Below are positions 49,572-59,541 of a DNA stretch of 64,000 nt, piece after piece. Within the stretch, counting starts at the first letter, position 1, and each line of letters starts with the position of its first letter. Below the pieces are notes generated by a model. That model did not search any database, was not told where the DNA came from, and saw nothing but the letters and a program-made list of their open reading frames with translations. This stretch comes from Limnohabitans sp. 15K (GTDB lineage: Bacteria > Pseudomonadota > Gammaproteobacteria > Burkholderiales > Burkholderiaceae_C): the NCBI RefSeq assembly GCF_002778285.1, contig NZ_NESM01000001.1:638529-702528 (forward strand), read 5' to 3'. A program made the translations under genes and the position numbers.

Positions 49572-49898
49572 TCAGGGGCGTCGGTTGGACGGCAAGCGCG
49601 GCGCGTCTTCGATCACCTCACGTACCTCCACGTCGACGACTTGGTCGTCACGGGCAAACGGCGCACCTTGACCACTGGAAGGCTCGAAGCCTTGTCCTGT
49701 TCCTGCGCGAAAACCACCTTGCCTGAAGTTTTGGCGCATGGTGCTGAACTGCTGCCAAACCATCACCACCTGAGGCTTTCGGCCTGTCAACAACCAACGG
49801 AGCGTTGCAAAGACGATGTAGCAGAGCAAACCAAAGAGCAAGGCCGCCAGGAAACCCAGTCCGAGCAAGCCCATGATGATGCGTGCAATCCAGTTCAT
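49572..49898 (-). CDS. Small single-pass membrane protein of unknown function
   Basis: 108 residues. One long hydrophobic stretch (about 5-36, IMGLLGLGFLAALLFGLLCY) is followed by a basic segment and a polar tail rich in Gly, Gln and acidic residues; the tail probably faces the cytoplasm. AGGA precedes the ATG. It is the last gene of the long minus-strand run, 18 bases after nagZ. I do not recognise a named family. Confidence 0.78.
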   Translation of the reverse strand: MNWIARIIMGLLGLGFLAALLFGLLCYIVFATLRWLLTGRKPQVVMVWQQFSTMRQNFRQGGFRAGTGQGFEPSSGQGAPFARDDQVVDVEVREVIEDAPRLPSNRRP

Positions 49899-49916
49899 TC
49901 AGGTGTCCTGTTCAGG

Positions 49917-51002
49917 TCAAGGCAAGCGGTCGAGTGCCTGCATGTAGTCGGCAGAGCGCACCAGATCATCCCAAGGGCGGGCAGGTGATCGGGGCAAGAG
50001 GTCCAAACGCCGCTCTTCACTGATTTCGTTCGGTGTCCAGTGGCCTTTGAGCTGGGCTTCGGCCAGCTGGTCGAGCACTTCGTCCAGTTCTGCGCCGTCG
50101 TTCACCGCTGAGCGGTTGCACAGCAGCGCCAGGTCGCACCCGGCTTGGAGCGCGGTGATCACCGCTTCGGTGTAGCTGAGGGTGCGGCCGTCCATTTGGC
50201 GCGCAGCCGCCATCGACAGGTCGTCGGTACACACCACGCCCTGAAAACCCAGCTGTGCGCGCAAGATGTCTTGCAGCCAGCGCGATGAAAAGCCCGCCGG
50301 GCGGCTGTCGACCTTGCTGTAGATCACATGGGCGGGCATGACGGCGGTCAGCACACTGCCCAGCCAACGGTAAGGCTGCGCGTCGTCGGCCAAGATGGCT
50401 TTGAGGCCGCGTTTGTCGACGGGAAGCGCGACATGCGAGTCGGCCTTGACGGCGCCGTGTCCGGGGAAATGTTTGCCGCAGTTGCCCATGCCCGCTTGCA
50501 GCAGGCCCTGCATCAGGCTGCGGGCCAGCAGGCTCACCACACGCGGGTCGCGAGCAAAAGCGCGGTCGCCAATCACGCCGCTCTCGCCGTGGTCCAGATC
50601 CAGCACAGGCGTGAAGCTGAAGTCCACACCGCAGGCGCGCAGCTCGCTGGCCAGCACAAAGCCTACCGAGGTCGCCGCTTCGCAGGCCTTGAGCACGCCC
50701 GAGCCGGGTTGCCCCTTGTCGTCCTGCCCCCAAAGCTCACCCAGCGCCCGCATGGGCGGCAGGTGGGTGAAGCCGTCGGTGCGAAAGCGCTGCACGCGCC
50801 CGCCTTCGTGGTCCACCGCGATCAAGAGGTCGGGTCGGAAGCTTTTGATGTCGGCACACAGCTCGGTCAGCTGCGCGCGGCTGTGCCAGTTGCGGCCAAA
50901 CAAAATCATGCCCCCCACGAGCGGATGCGCCAGACGGCGGCGGTCCACGTCGGTCAATGTGGTGCCGGCAATGTCGATGATCAGGGGGGCGTGCTGTGTC
51001 AT
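49917..51002 (-). CDS. nagZ: Beta-N-acetylhexosaminidase (peptidoglycan recycling)
   Basis: 361 residues from the ATG at 51002; an ATG 36 bases upstream lies in a non-conserved stretch. Glycoside hydrolase family 3 enzyme acting in the cytoplasm on GlcNAc-anhydro-muropeptides. Motifs: MILFGRNWHSRAQL, AVDHEGGRVQRFR, NCGKHFPGHG with the acid/base His of the flexible loop, and VVCTDDLSM with the nucleophile Asp. It follows acpS by 37 bases. Confidence 0.95.
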   Translation of the reverse strand: MTQHAPLIIDIAGTTLTDVDRRRLAHPLVGGMILFGRNWHSRAQLTELCADIKSFRPDLLIAVDHEGGRVQRFRTDGFTHLPPMRALGELWGQDDKGQPGSGVLKACEAATSVGFVLASELRACGVDFSFTPVLDLDHGESGVIGDRAFARDPRVVSLLARSLMQGLLQAGMGNCGKHFPGHGAVKADSHVALPVDKRGLKAILADDAQPYRWLGSVLTAVMPAHVIYSKVDSRPAGFSSRWLQDILRAQLGFQGVVCTDDLSMAAARQMDGRTLSYTEAVITALQAGCDLALLCNRSAVNDGAELDEVLDQLAEAQLKGHWTPNEISEERRLDLLPRSPARPWDDLVRSADYMQALDRLP

Positions 51003-51039
51003 GGGGTGTCCATTCAATTTGGGGCGCCAGCGCGGCAAA

Positions 51040-51447
51040 TCAAGGGTGAGGTGCGCCTGCGGTCTCGACCACGCAAAAACTCGCGGCGTACTCGGACTCG
51101 TCGGTCACGGTGATGTGGGCGCTGAGCTGCTTGGCTTCAAACCACTCTTTCAAAACACCGTGCAGCACGATGACCGGCTGGCCGCTGGGCAGCTTGGCCA
51201 CCTCACACAGACGCCAAGTCATGGGCATGCGCATGCCCAAGCCAATGGCCTTGCTGAAAGCCTCTTTGGCCGAAAACCGAGTGGCCAGATAGCGCACACC
51301 GCGCTCAGGCCAGCGGGCGCTGCGGGCTTTCCAGGTGGCCATCTCGGCATCAGACAGCACCTTGGCGGCAAAACGCTCGCCATGCCGCTCCAAGCTGGCT
51401 TGGATGCGCCGGATATCGCAAATGTCGGTGCCGATTCCGTAGATCAT
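51040..51447 (-). CDS. acpS: Holo-[acyl-carrier-protein] synthase
   Basis: 135 residues. Transfers 4'-phosphopantetheine from CoA to the Ser of AcpP. Motifs: [12 protein letters not shown] (Mg-binding Asp) and [18 protein letters not shown] (Glu and Lys of the active site). The start overlaps the pdxJ stop as ATGA. Its substrate protein, AcpP, is encoded at the other end of this gene run. Confidence 0.97.
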   Translation of the reverse strand: MIYGIGTDICDIRRIQASLERHGERFAAKVLSDAEMATWKARSARWPERGVRYLATRFSAKEAFSKAIGLGMRMPMTWRLCEVAKLPSGQPVIVLHGVLKEWFEAKQLSAHITVTDESEYAASFCVVETAGAPHP

Positions 51448-52193
51448 TTTTGCAGGCAGACCAAATACGCTTGCACCGTGGCGGCATAACCCAGCTCCAG
51501 CGCGTCGGCCATGAAGGCGTGGCCGATCGAGACTTCTTGCAGGCCTTTGACGGCCGCCACAAAGGCGGGCAAGTTGTCGCGGTTCAGGTCGTGCCCGGCG
51601 TTCACACCCAGGCCTGACTGCAAAGCCGCCGCGGCCGCATCCGCGTAGCGCTGCAACTGGGCTGCGTTCTCTGGCGTACCCCAGGTGGCCGCATAAGGCT
51701 CGGTGTAAAGCTCCACACGGTCAGCGCCCACGGCGCGGGCAGCGGCCATTTGTTCAGGCTCGGGGTCCATGAACAGGCTCACGCGCACGCCCAGCGACCG
51801 GCACTCGTCGATCAGGGGTTTCAAGCGCTCGGCATCATGTGGAAAGCTCCAGCCGTGGTCGCTGGTGAATTGGCCTTCGCTGTCGGGCACAAAGGTCACC
51901 TGGTGCGGACGCACGGCGCGCACGTGGTCCATCAGGTTGTGAAAGGGGTTGCCTTCGATGTTGAATTCGCGCTCAGGCCAAGCCTTCATAAGCGCGTGCA
52001 ACTCGGGCACATCGCTGGCGCGGATGTGGCGCTCGTCTGGGCGAGGATGGATGGTTATACCTTGTGCGCCCGCTTGCAGACACAGCTCGGCGGCACGCGT
52101 AACACTGGGGATGCCCAGGTGGCGAGAGTTGCGAAGCAAGGCGACTTTGTTGACGTTGACCGACAGGGCAACGCGTTCAGAGGTGGTGGTCAT
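51444..52193 (-). CDS. pdxJ: Pyridoxine 5'-phosphate synthase
   Basis: 249 residues from the ATG at 52193, which overlaps the recO stop as ATGA; the frame is open well into recO, but the conserved protein begins near [20 protein letters not shown]-barrel enzyme closing the pyridine ring of vitamin B6. Motifs: [37 protein letters not shown] and [14 protein letters not shown] with the conserved Glu and His residues. Confidence 0.97.
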   Translation of the reverse strand: MTTTSERVALSVNVNKVALLRNSRHLGIPSVTRAAELCLQAGAQGITIHPRPDERHIRASDVPELHALMKAWPEREFNIEGNPFHNLMDHVRAVRPHQVTFVPDSEGQFTSDHGWSFPHDAERLKPLIDECRSLGVRVSLFMDPEPEQMAAARAVGADRVELYTEPYAATWGTPENAAQLQRYADAAAAALQSGLGVNAGHDLNRDNLPAFVAAVKGLQEVSIGHAFMADALELGYAATVQAYLVCLQK

Positions 52194-52939
52194 AGGGTTT
52201 GCAGGTCCAGCATCATTTGGCGGGTGCGCAATGCGCCGACACCACAATGGTAGTTGAGCATGAGGCGCAAAGGGCGTTGCAGTTGCACCAGCAGGTCGGC
52301 GCACTCGCGCAGCAAAGCAGCCAACGGGTTGGTCGACGCCAAGGCCGTGTGCAGCGCTTGCCATTGCACGCCGCGAAAAGCGCTGCGGGTGTCGCCACTC
52401 ACCCACTGCAAGCCCGCTTCAGGCACCAAGGCGTAATGCTCTGTGGGCAGCAGCGGTTTGAGGGTCAGGGTTTGCACATCGAGTGCGGGCAACAAACCCA
52501 TGTCTTTGAGCAGCAGCAGCTCAAACCCTCGCAAAGCCCATTGCAAAGCGTCGGGGTCGCCACTGGCCAGCAAGCGCACAACTGCAGCGTACACATCGAA
52601 CAGCTCAGGGTGAGGGTCGTCGCGGGCCGTCAGGCGCATCAGCAATTCATTGATGTAATAGCCGGACAACAAAGCCTCGCCCGTGGGCATGACGTGTCCG
52701 CCCACCCATTCGGCCGACTTGAGGGTGCGGATGTCGCCGTCTCCCCCAAAAGCCAGCGACAAAGGCTGCAAAGGCAGGAGCACCGGGCGAAAGCTGGACG
52801 TGGGCCGTTTGGCCCCTTTGGCCACCAAAGCCCCACGACCGTGGTGACGCGTGAAGACGTCCAAAATCAGGCTGGTTTCGCTCCAGTCGTAGCGGTGCAG
52901 CACATAGGCTGGCTCGTCTGCGATCCGCTTGGTGGCCAT
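52190..52939 (-). CDS. recO: DNA repair protein RecO
   Basis: 249 residues. Recombination mediator that helps load RecA on SSB-coated DNA. The N-terminal OB fold is recognisable ([50 protein letters not shown]), followed by a helical domain with [12 protein letters not shown]. It lies between era (11-base gap) and pdxJ (ATGA overlap). Confidence 0.95.
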   Translation of the reverse strand: MATKRIADEPAYVLHRYDWSETSLILDVFTRHHGRGALVAKGAKRPTSSFRPVLLPLQPLSLAFGGDGDIRTLKSAEWVGGHVMPTGEALLSGYYINELLMRLTARDDPHPELFDVYAAVVRLLASGDPDALQWALRGFELLLLKDMGLLPALDVQTLTLKPLLPTEHYALVPEAGLQWVSGDTRSAFRGVQWQALHTALASTNPLAALLRECADLLVQLQRPLRLMLNYHCGVGALRTRQMMLDLQTL

Positions 52940-52950
52940 TGAAGCAGGCG

Positions 52951-54006
52951 TTACTCGTAACCGAAACTGCGCACGCGGGCTTCGTCGTCAGCCCAGCCCG
53001 AACGCACCTTCACCCACAGCTCGATGAACACCTTGGCGTCCAGCAGCTTTTCCAGCTCGACGCGGGTTTCGGTACCGATGCGCTTGAGCTTTTCGCCCTT
53101 GTCACCAATGACCATGGCCTTGTGGCCTTCGCGCTCGACCACGATGGTGGCCGCAATGCGCAGCATGCGCTTGGCGGTACGGCCCGCTTCTTCTTCGAAC
53201 TTGTCGATGACCACCGTGGAGGTGTAAGGCAACTCGTCGCCCGTCAGGCGGAAGAGTTTTTCGCGCACCATTTCGCTGGCCAGGAACTTCTCGCTGCGGT
53301 CGGTCAGCTCGTCCTCGGCGTGAAACCAAGGCTGCTCGGGCAGGTATTTTTCGCAAACACCGAGCAATCGCTCAATGTCTTTGGGCTGCTTGGCCGACAT
53401 GGGGAAAAACTCGGTGAAAGCATGGCGCTCTTGCATCTCGCGCAACCAAGGGGCGATGTCGCCACGGCGGTGCACGTTGTCCAATTTGTTGGCCACCAAC
53501 AAAACCGGAATGCCGGGCTTGAGCAGCGCCAGCACCTTGGCGTCTGCCGTGGTGAAGCTGCCCGCCTCGACCACAAACAAAACCAGGTCCACATCGCTCA
53601 CAGCGCCGACCACGGTCTTGTTCAGCGACTTGTTGAGTGCTGTGCCGTGGATGGTCTGAAAACCGGGTGTGTCCACAAACACATACTGCGCCGCGCCTTG
53701 GGTGCGGATGCCGGTGATGCGGTGGCGTGTGGTTTGGGCTTTGCGCGAGGTGATGCTGATCTTTTGGCCCACCAAGGCATTGAGCAAGGTGGACTTGCCC
53801 ACGTTGGGCTTGCCCACAATGGCCACCAAGCCGCAATGCTGGCCTTCAACTGGCACTGGTGCGGGGGCAGCAGCGACCAGTGGCAATGAGGCGTCTTCCG
53901 AGGCATCTCGTGGCTGAATGGTCACGCCCGCGATTTGAACGGGGCGGCGCATGGTTTGTTCTTGCGGCGTGCGTTCAGTTTCAGGCGTTTTTTTATCGGT
54001 GCTCAT
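52951..54006 (-). CDS. era: GTPase Era
   Basis: 351 residues, about 50 longer than usual because of a Pro/Ala/Glu-rich N-terminal extension ahead of the G domain; Met19 ([10 protein letters not shown]) is a possible alternative start. G1 is GKPNVGKST (about 65-73), G3 VDTPGFQ, G4 NKLD. The C-terminal KH domain ([20 protein letters not shown]) binds the 3' end of 16S rRNA. Era acts in 30S ribosome maturation. The start overlaps the rnc stop as ATGA, the usual rnc-era coupling. Confidence 0.97.
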   Translation of the reverse strand: MSTDKKTPETERTPQEQTMRRPVQIAGVTIQPRDASEDASLPLVAAAPAPVPVEGQHCGLVAIVGKPNVGKSTLLNALVGQKISITSRKAQTTRHRITGIRTQGAAQYVFVDTPGFQTIHGTALNKSLNKTVVGAVSDVDLVLFVVEAGSFTTADAKVLALLKPGIPVLLVANKLDNVHRRGDIAPWLREMQERHAFTEFFPMSAKQPKDIERLLGVCEKYLPEQPWFHAEDELTDRSEKFLASEMVREKLFRLTGDELPYTSTVVIDKFEEEAGRTAKRMLRIAATIVVEREGHKAMVIGDKGEKLKRIGTETRVELEKLLDAKVFIELWVKVRSGWADDEARVRSFGYE

Positions 54007-54707
54007 GCGGCGCTTTCGGATTTCAAGGTCTGCAGCATGGCGGCTGCCGCTGCTTGTTCAGCCGCGCGACGCGATGCGCCCGAGCCTTGTTGGGTTTGAC
54101 GCAGTTCGGTCACCTCGCAAGAGACCTCAAACTGCTGGCGGTGTGCGGCCCCGGAGGTGGCCACCACGGTGTATTTGGGCAGCGCAAGCTTGCGGCCTTG
54201 CAACCACTCTTGCAGCTCGGTTTTGGGGTCTTTGCCCACCGCCTGCATGTCGGGCTTGATGTCCACTTTGGCAAACAAGCGTTCGACCAATTTTTGGGCG
54301 TCTTGGTAACCGCCATCCAGGTAGACGGCGCCGATGATGGCTTCGACCATGTCCGCCAAGATGGAGGGCCGGCCCTGCCCGCCAGAACGCATTTCACCCT
54401 CGCCCAAACGCATGACGGCCGAGACATCGAGTGTTTTGGCCAACTGGTGCAAGGTGTCTTGCTTGACCAAGTTGGCCCGCACCCGCGACAAATCACCTTC
54501 GGGCATGTCGGCCAGTTGCGCATAAAGCATGTGCGAGACCGCCAGGTTGAGGACCGAGTCGCCCAGAAATTCCAAGCGCTCGTAGTGGTCGGCACTGAAA
54601 CTGCGGTGGGTCAAGGCCTGCTGCAGCAAAGCGGGCTGGCGAAAGGCATAAGCCAGGCGAATTTGCAGATCAGCCAAACCTGCAGGAACCGTGGATGAGG
54701 TGGCCAC
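54003..54707 (-). CDS. rnc: Ribonuclease III
   Basis: 234 residues from a GTG at 54707, chosen because GAGG lies 5 bases upstream; GTG at 54713 and TTG at 54731 are in-frame alternatives, the last overlapping lepB. Double-strand RNA endonuclease in rRNA and mRNA processing. The signature [16 protein letters not shown] carries the catalytic acidic residues. [16 protein letters not shown] is the second acidic cluster, and the C-terminal dsRNA-binding domain starts near [11 protein letters not shown]. Confidence 0.95.
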   Translation of the reverse strand: MATSSTVPAGLADLQIRLAYAFRQPALLQQALTHRSFSADHYERLEFLGDSVLNLAVSHMLYAQLADMPEGDLSRVRANLVKQDTLHQLAKTLDVSAVMRLGEGEMRSGGQGRPSILADMVEAIIGAVYLDGGYQDAQKLVERLFAKVDIKPDMQAVGKDPKTELQEWLQGRKLALPKYTVVATSGAAHRQQFEVSCEVTELRQTQQGSGASRRAAEQAAAAAMLQTLKSESAA

Positions 54708-54714
54708 GCTCACC

Positions 54715-55680
54715 TCAATCAAAAGCGCCAATGCGCTGGAAATTGCCGAAGTTCATCCACACAAAGAAGGCTTTGCCCACGATGTTGGCGTCGGGCACAA
54801 AACCGAAATAGCGCGAGTCCAGCGAGTTATCACGGTTGTCGCCCATCATGAAGTAATGGCCTGCAGGCACTTTGCAGGTCACGCCTTCGACGGTGTAATT
54901 GCAGTTTTCGCGGCCAGGAAACGGGTCTGCGCCTGGCACAAAGGCCGGGCGGTCATCGTCTTGCAGCGTTTGGTGCGGCTTGAACCCCAATGCTTCACGG
55001 CGCTGCTTGTGGTAGCGCATGGTGGACTCGTCAAAGAAATCAGGCATCACCTCGGTGATCACCGGTTTGCCGTTGATCGTCAGGCTTTTGTTCAAGTAAG
55101 CCACCTCGTCACCGGGCAAACCGACCACGCGCTTGATGTAGTCCACGCTGGGTTTGGGGGGGTAACGGAACACCATCACATCGCCGCGCTGGACGGCCGT
55201 GCCATCGGTGAGTTTGGTGTTGGCCACTGGCAAGCGCACGCCGTAGTGAAATTTATTCACCAAAATCAGGTCGCCAATGTGCAACGTCGGGATCATGGAG
55301 CCCGAGGGAATCTTGAAGGGCTCGAACAGGAACGAACGCAAGATGAAGACCACCACGATGACCGGGAACAAACCCGCTGTCCAGTCCAGCCACCAAGGCT
55401 GCATGAGCAGCTTTTCGCGGCTTTCACGGATGTCGGTGTCCACCTTGGCAATGCCCATTTTGGACAACTCGGCTTGTCGCTGCGCCGTCTCGGCTTCCAG
55501 CTGCTCTACCGCTTTTTGGCGTTGGGGCAAAAAGAAGAAACGCTCGGCCAACCAATAGACACCGGTGACCACCGTGGCCAAAAGCAAGAGCAGGGCAAAG
55601 TTGCCCTCCAAATAGCCCAAATACCAGGAGCCGGCATAGCCCACAAACGCGGCCAAGACCAAAGACGTGAGGAACTGCAT
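54715..55680 (-). CDS. lepB: Signal peptidase I
   Basis: 321 residues from the ATG at 55680, overlapping the lepA stop by one base (TGATG). Inner-membrane peptidase that removes Sec and Tat signal peptides. Two N-terminal membrane helices (about 3-22 and 28-45), a charged cytoplasmic segment, a third hydrophobic helix (about 103-118), then [10 protein letters not shown] with catalytic Ser128, [12 protein letters not shown] with the catalytic Lys, and [15 protein letters not shown]. Confidence 0.97.
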   Translation of the reverse strand: MQFLTSLVLAAFVGYAGSWYLGYLEGNFALLLLLATVVTGVYWLAERFFFLPQRQKAVEQLEAETAQRQAELSKMGIAKVDTDIRESREKLLMQPWWLDWTAGLFPVIVVVFILRSFLFEPFKIPSGSMIPTLHIGDLILVNKFHYGVRLPVANTKLTDGTAVQRGDVMVFRYPPKPSVDYIKRVVGLPGDEVAYLNKSLTINGKPVITEVMPDFFDESTMRYHKQRREALGFKPHQTLQDDDRPAFVPGADPFPGRENCNYTVEGVTCKVPAGHYFMMGDNRDNSLDSRYFGFVPDANIVGKAFFVWMNFGNFQRIGAFD

Positions 55681-57488
55681 CAATCTTCCACCTGCAAAAT
55701 GGCCAAGAACGCCTCTTGAGGCACCTCGACCGAGCCAATTTGTTTCATGCGCTTTTTACCCGCTTTTTGCTTTTCCAGCAGTTTGCGTTTGCGCGAAATA
55801 TCACCACCGTAACACTTGGCCAGCACGTTTTTGCGCAAGGCCTTGATGCTTTCACGGGCAATGATGTTGGCACCAATGGCCGCCTGAATCGCCACATCGA
55901 ACATCTGGCGGCTGATGATCTCGCGCATCTTGGCCACCACTGCACGCCCCCGGTACTGGGACTGTGAACGGTGCACGATGATGGACAGTGCGTCGACCTT
56001 CTCGCCGTTGAGCAAAATATCGACCTTCACCACATCGGATGCGCGGAATTCCTTGAACTCGTAGTCCATCGAGGCATAGCCCCGGCTGACCGATTTGAGC
56101 TTGTCAAAAAAGTCCAGCACGATCTCGCCGAGCGGCATTTCGTAGGTCAGCATGACCTGGCGGCCGTGGTAGGCCATGTTCATCTGCACACCCCGCTTCA
56201 AGTTGGCCAACGTCATGACCGGGCCCACATAGTCTTGCGGCATGTACAGGTGCACGGTGACGATGGGCTCGCGGATTTCTTGCAGCTTGCCCTGATCGGG
56301 CATTTTGGAAGGGTTTTCGACCATGACGACTTCGCCGCCGGGCTGAACCACTTGGTAGACCACGCTGGGCGCGGTCGTGATCAAGTCTTGGTCGAACTCG
56401 CGCTCCAAGCGCTCTTGCACGATTTCCATGTGCAACAAACCCAAAAAGCCGCAACGGAAACCAAAGCCCAGCGCTTGCGAGACTTCAGGTTCGTAATGCA
56501 ATGACGCGTCGTTGAGCTTGAGCTTTTCCAGCGCATCGCGCAGGCCGTCGTATTGGTTGGCTTCGGTGGGGTACAAACCCGCGAAAACCTGAGGCTGGAT
56601 TTCCTTGAAACCTGGCAAAGCTTCGGTCGCAGGGCCCATGTTGTTGGGCAGCTTTTTCTCCAAGGTCACGGTGTCGCCCACCTTGGCCGCTTGCAGCTCC
56701 TTGATGCCCGCGATGATGTAACCCACCTCACCGGCTCTGAGCATCTGGCGCGGCTCGTTGGCCGGAGTGAAGACACCCAGACTGCCCGCTTCGTAAACCG
56801 CATTGCTGGCCATCATGCGGATGCGCTCATTCTTGAGCAATTGGCCATCGACCACGCGCACCAGCATCACCACACCCACATAGCTGTCGAACCAGCTGTC
56901 GATGATCATGGCACGCAAAGGTGCGTCGGGGTTGCCTTTGGGCGGCGGAATGCGGGCGACCACGGCTTCGAGGATTTCTTCGATGCCCATGCCGGTTTTG
57001 GCCGAGCAAGGAATCGCATCGGTCGCGTCGATGCCGATCACGTCTTCGACTTCGGCGCGGGCATTGTCCGGATCGGCGTTGGGCAAATCCATTTTGTTGA
57101 GTACAGGCACCACTTCCACACCCAAGTCGAGCGCGGTGTAGCAGTTGGCCACGGTCTGCGCTTCCACGCCTTGGCTGGCGTCCACCACCAGCAAGGCGCC
57201 TTCGCAGGCCGACAGTGAACGCGACACTTCATAGGAGAAGTCCACATGGCCTGGTGTATCGATCAAGTTGAGGTTGTAAACTTGTCCGTCTTTGGCTTTG
57301 TAGTGCAGCGCCGCGGTTTGCGCTTTGATGGTGATGCCACGCTCTTTCTCGATGTCCATCGAGTCGAGCACCTGGGCTTCCATGTCGCGGGCCTCGAGTC
57401 CACCGCAGCGTTGAATCAAGCGATCGGCCAAGGTCGATTTGCCGTGGTCAATGTGCGCAATGATCGAAAAATTTCTGATGTGATTCAT
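55680..57488 (-). CDS. lepA: Elongation factor 4
   Basis: 602 residues from the ATG at 57488 ([19 protein letters not shown]). Ribosome-associated GTPase with G1 [10 protein letters not shown]3 DTPGHVDF and G4 NKMD. LepA-specific C-terminal domain present ([14 protein letters not shown], then [14 protein letters not shown]). The ribosome-binding site is weak. An intrinsic terminator lies 45 bases upstream in its leader, and degP is unusually far (498 bases). Confidence 0.97.
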   Translation of the reverse strand: MNHIRNFSIIAHIDHGKSTLADRLIQRCGGLEARDMEAQVLDSMDIEKERGITIKAQTAALHYKAKDGQVYNLNLIDTPGHVDFSYEVSRSLSACEGALLVVDASQGVEAQTVANCYTALDLGVEVVPVLNKMDLPNADPDNARAEVEDVIGIDATDAIPCSAKTGMGIEEILEAVVARIPPPKGNPDAPLRAMIIDSWFDSYVGVVMLVRVVDGQLLKNERIRMMASNAVYEAGSLGVFTPANEPRQMLRAGEVGYIIAGIKELQAAKVGDTVTLEKKLPNNMGPATEALPGFKEIQPQVFAGLYPTEANQYDGLRDALEKLKLNDASLHYEPEVSQALGFGFRCGFLGLLHMEIVQERLEREFDQDLITTAPSVVYQVVQPGGEVVMVENPSKMPDQGKLQEIREPIVTVHLYMPQDYVGPVMTLANLKRGVQMNMAYHGRQVMLTYEMPLGEIVLDFFDKLKSVSRGYASMDYEFKEFRASDVVKVDILLNGEKVDALSIIVHRSQSQYRGRAVVAKMREIISRQMFDVAIQAAIGANIIARESIKALRKNVLAKCYGGDISRKRKLLEKQKAGKKRMKQIGSVEVPQEAFLAILQVED

Positions 57489-57532
57489 CAAGGACGGTCT
57501 GCAAGTGTTTGTGGATCAAGGATCCGGAAAAG

Positions 57533-57564
57533 AAAAAAGGGCGCGTCTGGTGGTGACGCGCCCT
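57533..57564 (-). terminator. Intrinsic terminator in the lepA leader
   Basis: Perfect 10-bp stem (AGGGCGCGTC / GACGCGCCCT) with a 7-base loop and a run of six T on the minus strand, 45 bases before the lepA start. It would end transcripts coming from degP or from a promoter in the gap. Confidence 0.88.
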
Positions 57565-57603
57565 GAACCAACAATCTTTGGCAACTGCGATGGTTGGGCA
57601 TTC

Positions 57604-57609
57604 ATTGTA
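57604..57609 (-). promoter_or_regulatory. Possible -10 element upstream of the lepA leader terminator
   Basis: TACAAT on the minus strand, about 40 bases before the terminator stem. No clear -35. If active it would give a short RNA of roughly 65-70 bases ending at the terminator, or a lepA transcript that reads through it. Confidence 0.3.
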
Positions 57610-57986
57610 GGCAAATTGGCCCAAATGCACAGCCCCAAAATCAGCTTGGGCAAGTCGTTGCTGCAGTGCAACACTCATTTTATCCACATGTTATACACAG
57701 GATTGTCGGCATCACGTTGAACAACTTGTGGGCCATCTGTGGATCAACGGTGGATGGTTGAGGAGCATCTCGCATCGTGAACTCAAGCCCGTGCTTTATG
57801 CCATAAATCTAAGGTTCAGAGCCTTGATTTTATCCAAATTCAGCATGAAGGATGTCAAAAGTTAGTGAAAACAAACTTTAAAAATCATTTCAATCCACGC
57901 CAAATTTTTCGAAAATCATGTCATTTGAGCTGTCTTTGCCCCCTGAATCAGGCGGGTTACTGAGGGCATTTGACAAACCCCAAGCC

Positions 57987-59519
57987 TTAAGGGGCTGGAC
58001 GGATCAACACATATTGCGCCCCATCCCCTCGTCGAACGAGCACACTGGCTGGTCGGCTCTTGTCCACACGCGACATGATGGACTCAAACTCCTTCACGGA
58101 GGTCACTTCGGTATTGGCGATGGCCACAATCAAGTCGCCTTCACGAATACCCGCCTTGGCCGCGGCATCGGCGGCGGCATCGACCCGCACGCCACCCCTA
58201 ACTCGGAACTCTTTCTTTTGAGCCTCGGTCAAATCGCTCACCGTCAAACCCCAGTGTTGAGCGTTGGCCGCAGGCACTTTTTTCTCCGGGGTGCTGGCAA
58301 GCACTTTTTCTGCCTCGATCTCGGCAACCGTGATGCTCATGTCTTTCACACTACCGCGGCGAAAAACGCTGATACTCACTTTGCTACCGGGCTTGGTATT
58401 GCCCACCGCACGAGGCAAATCAGCGGGTTTATCGATCACCTTGCCGTCAAAACGCGTGATGATGTCACCCGCCTCAATGCCCGCCTTTTCTGCGGGCGAG
58501 CCTTCCTCGACCCCCCTGACCAGCACACCTTGGGCTTTGCCCAGACCAATGGATTCGGCCACCTCTTTGGTCACAGGCGCAATTTGAACACCAATGCGGC
58601 CTCGGCTCACGCGTCCATTTGTGCGCAGTTGCTCACTCACGCGCATGGCCTCGTCCATGGGGATCGCAAACGAGATGCCCATGAACCCACCTGAGCGCGA
58701 GTAAATTTGGCTGTTGATGCCCACCACTTCGCCGCGCATATTGATCAGCGGACCGCCCGAGTTGCCCGGGTTGATGGCCACATCGGTCTGAATAAAGGAC
58801 AAGAAATCACCCGTGTCGCGCTGCTTGGCGCTCACAATGCCCGCCGTGACGGTGTTTTCCAAACCAAAAGGCGAGCCAATCGCCATGACCCATTCGCCTA
58901 CCCGCAAACGGTTGACATCACCCACCTTCACGGCGGGCAAACCTGTGGCCTGAATTTTGACCACCGCCACGTCGGTGCGCTTGTCGGCCCCCACAATGCG
59001 CGCCTTGAATTCGCGCTTGTCCGTCAGCGTCACCAAGACCTCGTCTGCACCGTCCACCACATGGGCGTTGGTCATGATCAAGCCATCAGCGCTCAGAATG
59101 AATCCCGAGCCCACACCGCGAGGTTGGGCCTCTTCTTGAGGCCGGTTCTGGCGCGGTGCTTGCCTGGGGGCGTTAGGTATGGGAACGCCAAAGAAACGTC
59201 GGAAAAGCTCTTGCATTTCCTCGTCGGGTGCAGAACCTGCAGAGGTACTGGGTCGGACTTTTTCAAGGGTGCGGATATTGACCACCGAGGGTCCCACCTG
59301 CTCCACCAAATCGGTGAAATCAGGCAAACCACGCACCACAGCAGAAGGGGATTGCGCCATGGCAGTCGCCGGGGGAACCAAAGCTCCCACCATCACCATC
59401 GCGCCGGTCAACGCGACCGATGCCGCCGTATTCATCCAATGTAGATTCAGCACACTGAGCTCCTTGTGTTGTTCATACCGCTGTCTTAAGCCTTTGACAG
59501 ATGCAAGCTGATCCATCAT
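57987..59519 (-). CDS. degP: DegP/MucD-type periplasmic serine protease
   Basis: 510 residues from the ATG at 59519 (AGGG 7 bases upstream). Envelope-stress protease and chaperone. The N-terminus has about 28 polar residues before a hydrophobic segment ending ATAMAQS; a GTG at 59453 with a perfect AAGGAG six bases before it would give a shorter signal peptide. The catalytic triad is His153 (TNAHVV), Asp183 (RTDVAVV) and Ser254 (GNSGGP), followed by two PDZ domains (about 295-385 and 410-505). In many Burkholderiales rpoE and its anti-sigma genes sit just upstream; here they are absent. Confidence 0.94.
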   Translation of the reverse strand: MMDQLASVKGLRQRYEQHKELSVLNLHWMNTAASVALTGAMVMVGALVPPATAMAQSPSAVVRGLPDFTDLVEQVGPSVVNIRTLEKVRPSTSAGSAPDEEMQELFRRFFGVPIPNAPRQAPRQNRPQEEAQPRGVGSGFILSADGLIMTNAHVVDGADEVLVTLTDKREFKARIVGADKRTDVAVVKIQATGLPAVKVGDVNRLRVGEWVMAIGSPFGLENTVTAGIVSAKQRDTGDFLSFIQTDVAINPGNSGGPLINMRGEVVGINSQIYSRSGGFMGISFAIPMDEAMRVSEQLRTNGRVSRGRIGVQIAPVTKEVAESIGLGKAQGVLVRGVEEGSPAEKAGIEAGDIITRFDGKVIDKPADLPRAVGNTKPGSKVSISVFRRGSVKDMSITVAEIEAEKVLASTPEKKVPAANAQHWGLTVSDLTEAQKKEFRVRGGVRVDAAADAAAKAGIREGDLIVAIANTEVTSVKEFESIMSRVDKSRPASVLVRRGDGAQYVLIRPAP

Positions 59520-59541
59520 TTTCAAGCCCTAGGGCTGCAAC

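Larger units (their letters stand above)
57489..57986. other. Non-coding degP-lepA gap with DnaA-box-like sites
   Basis: 498 bases with no credible gene. Two sites match the DnaA box consensus TTATNCACA exactly: TTATCCACA at 57680-57688 and TTATACACA at 57691-57699. Three more sites differ at one base: 57510-57518 and 57738-57746 (both TGTGGATCA on the plus strand) and 57830-57838 (TTATCCAAA). The stretch from about 57780 to 57920 is strongly A/T-rich compared with the genes around it. A terminator and a possible -10 for lepA are listed separately. dnaA, dnaN and gyrB are not nearby, so this need not be the main origin. Confidence 0.45.

Noticed and set aside
57448-57687. 79-codon minus-strand frame overlapping the start of lepA
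   Set aside because: It runs through the intrinsic terminator and into lepA, has no ribosome-binding site and no recognisable domain.
57489-57986. Main chromosomal origin of replication
   Set aside because: DnaA-box-like sites and A/T-rich DNA are present, but dnaA, dnaN, gyrB, rpmH and parAB are absent nearby and no skew calculation is possible here.
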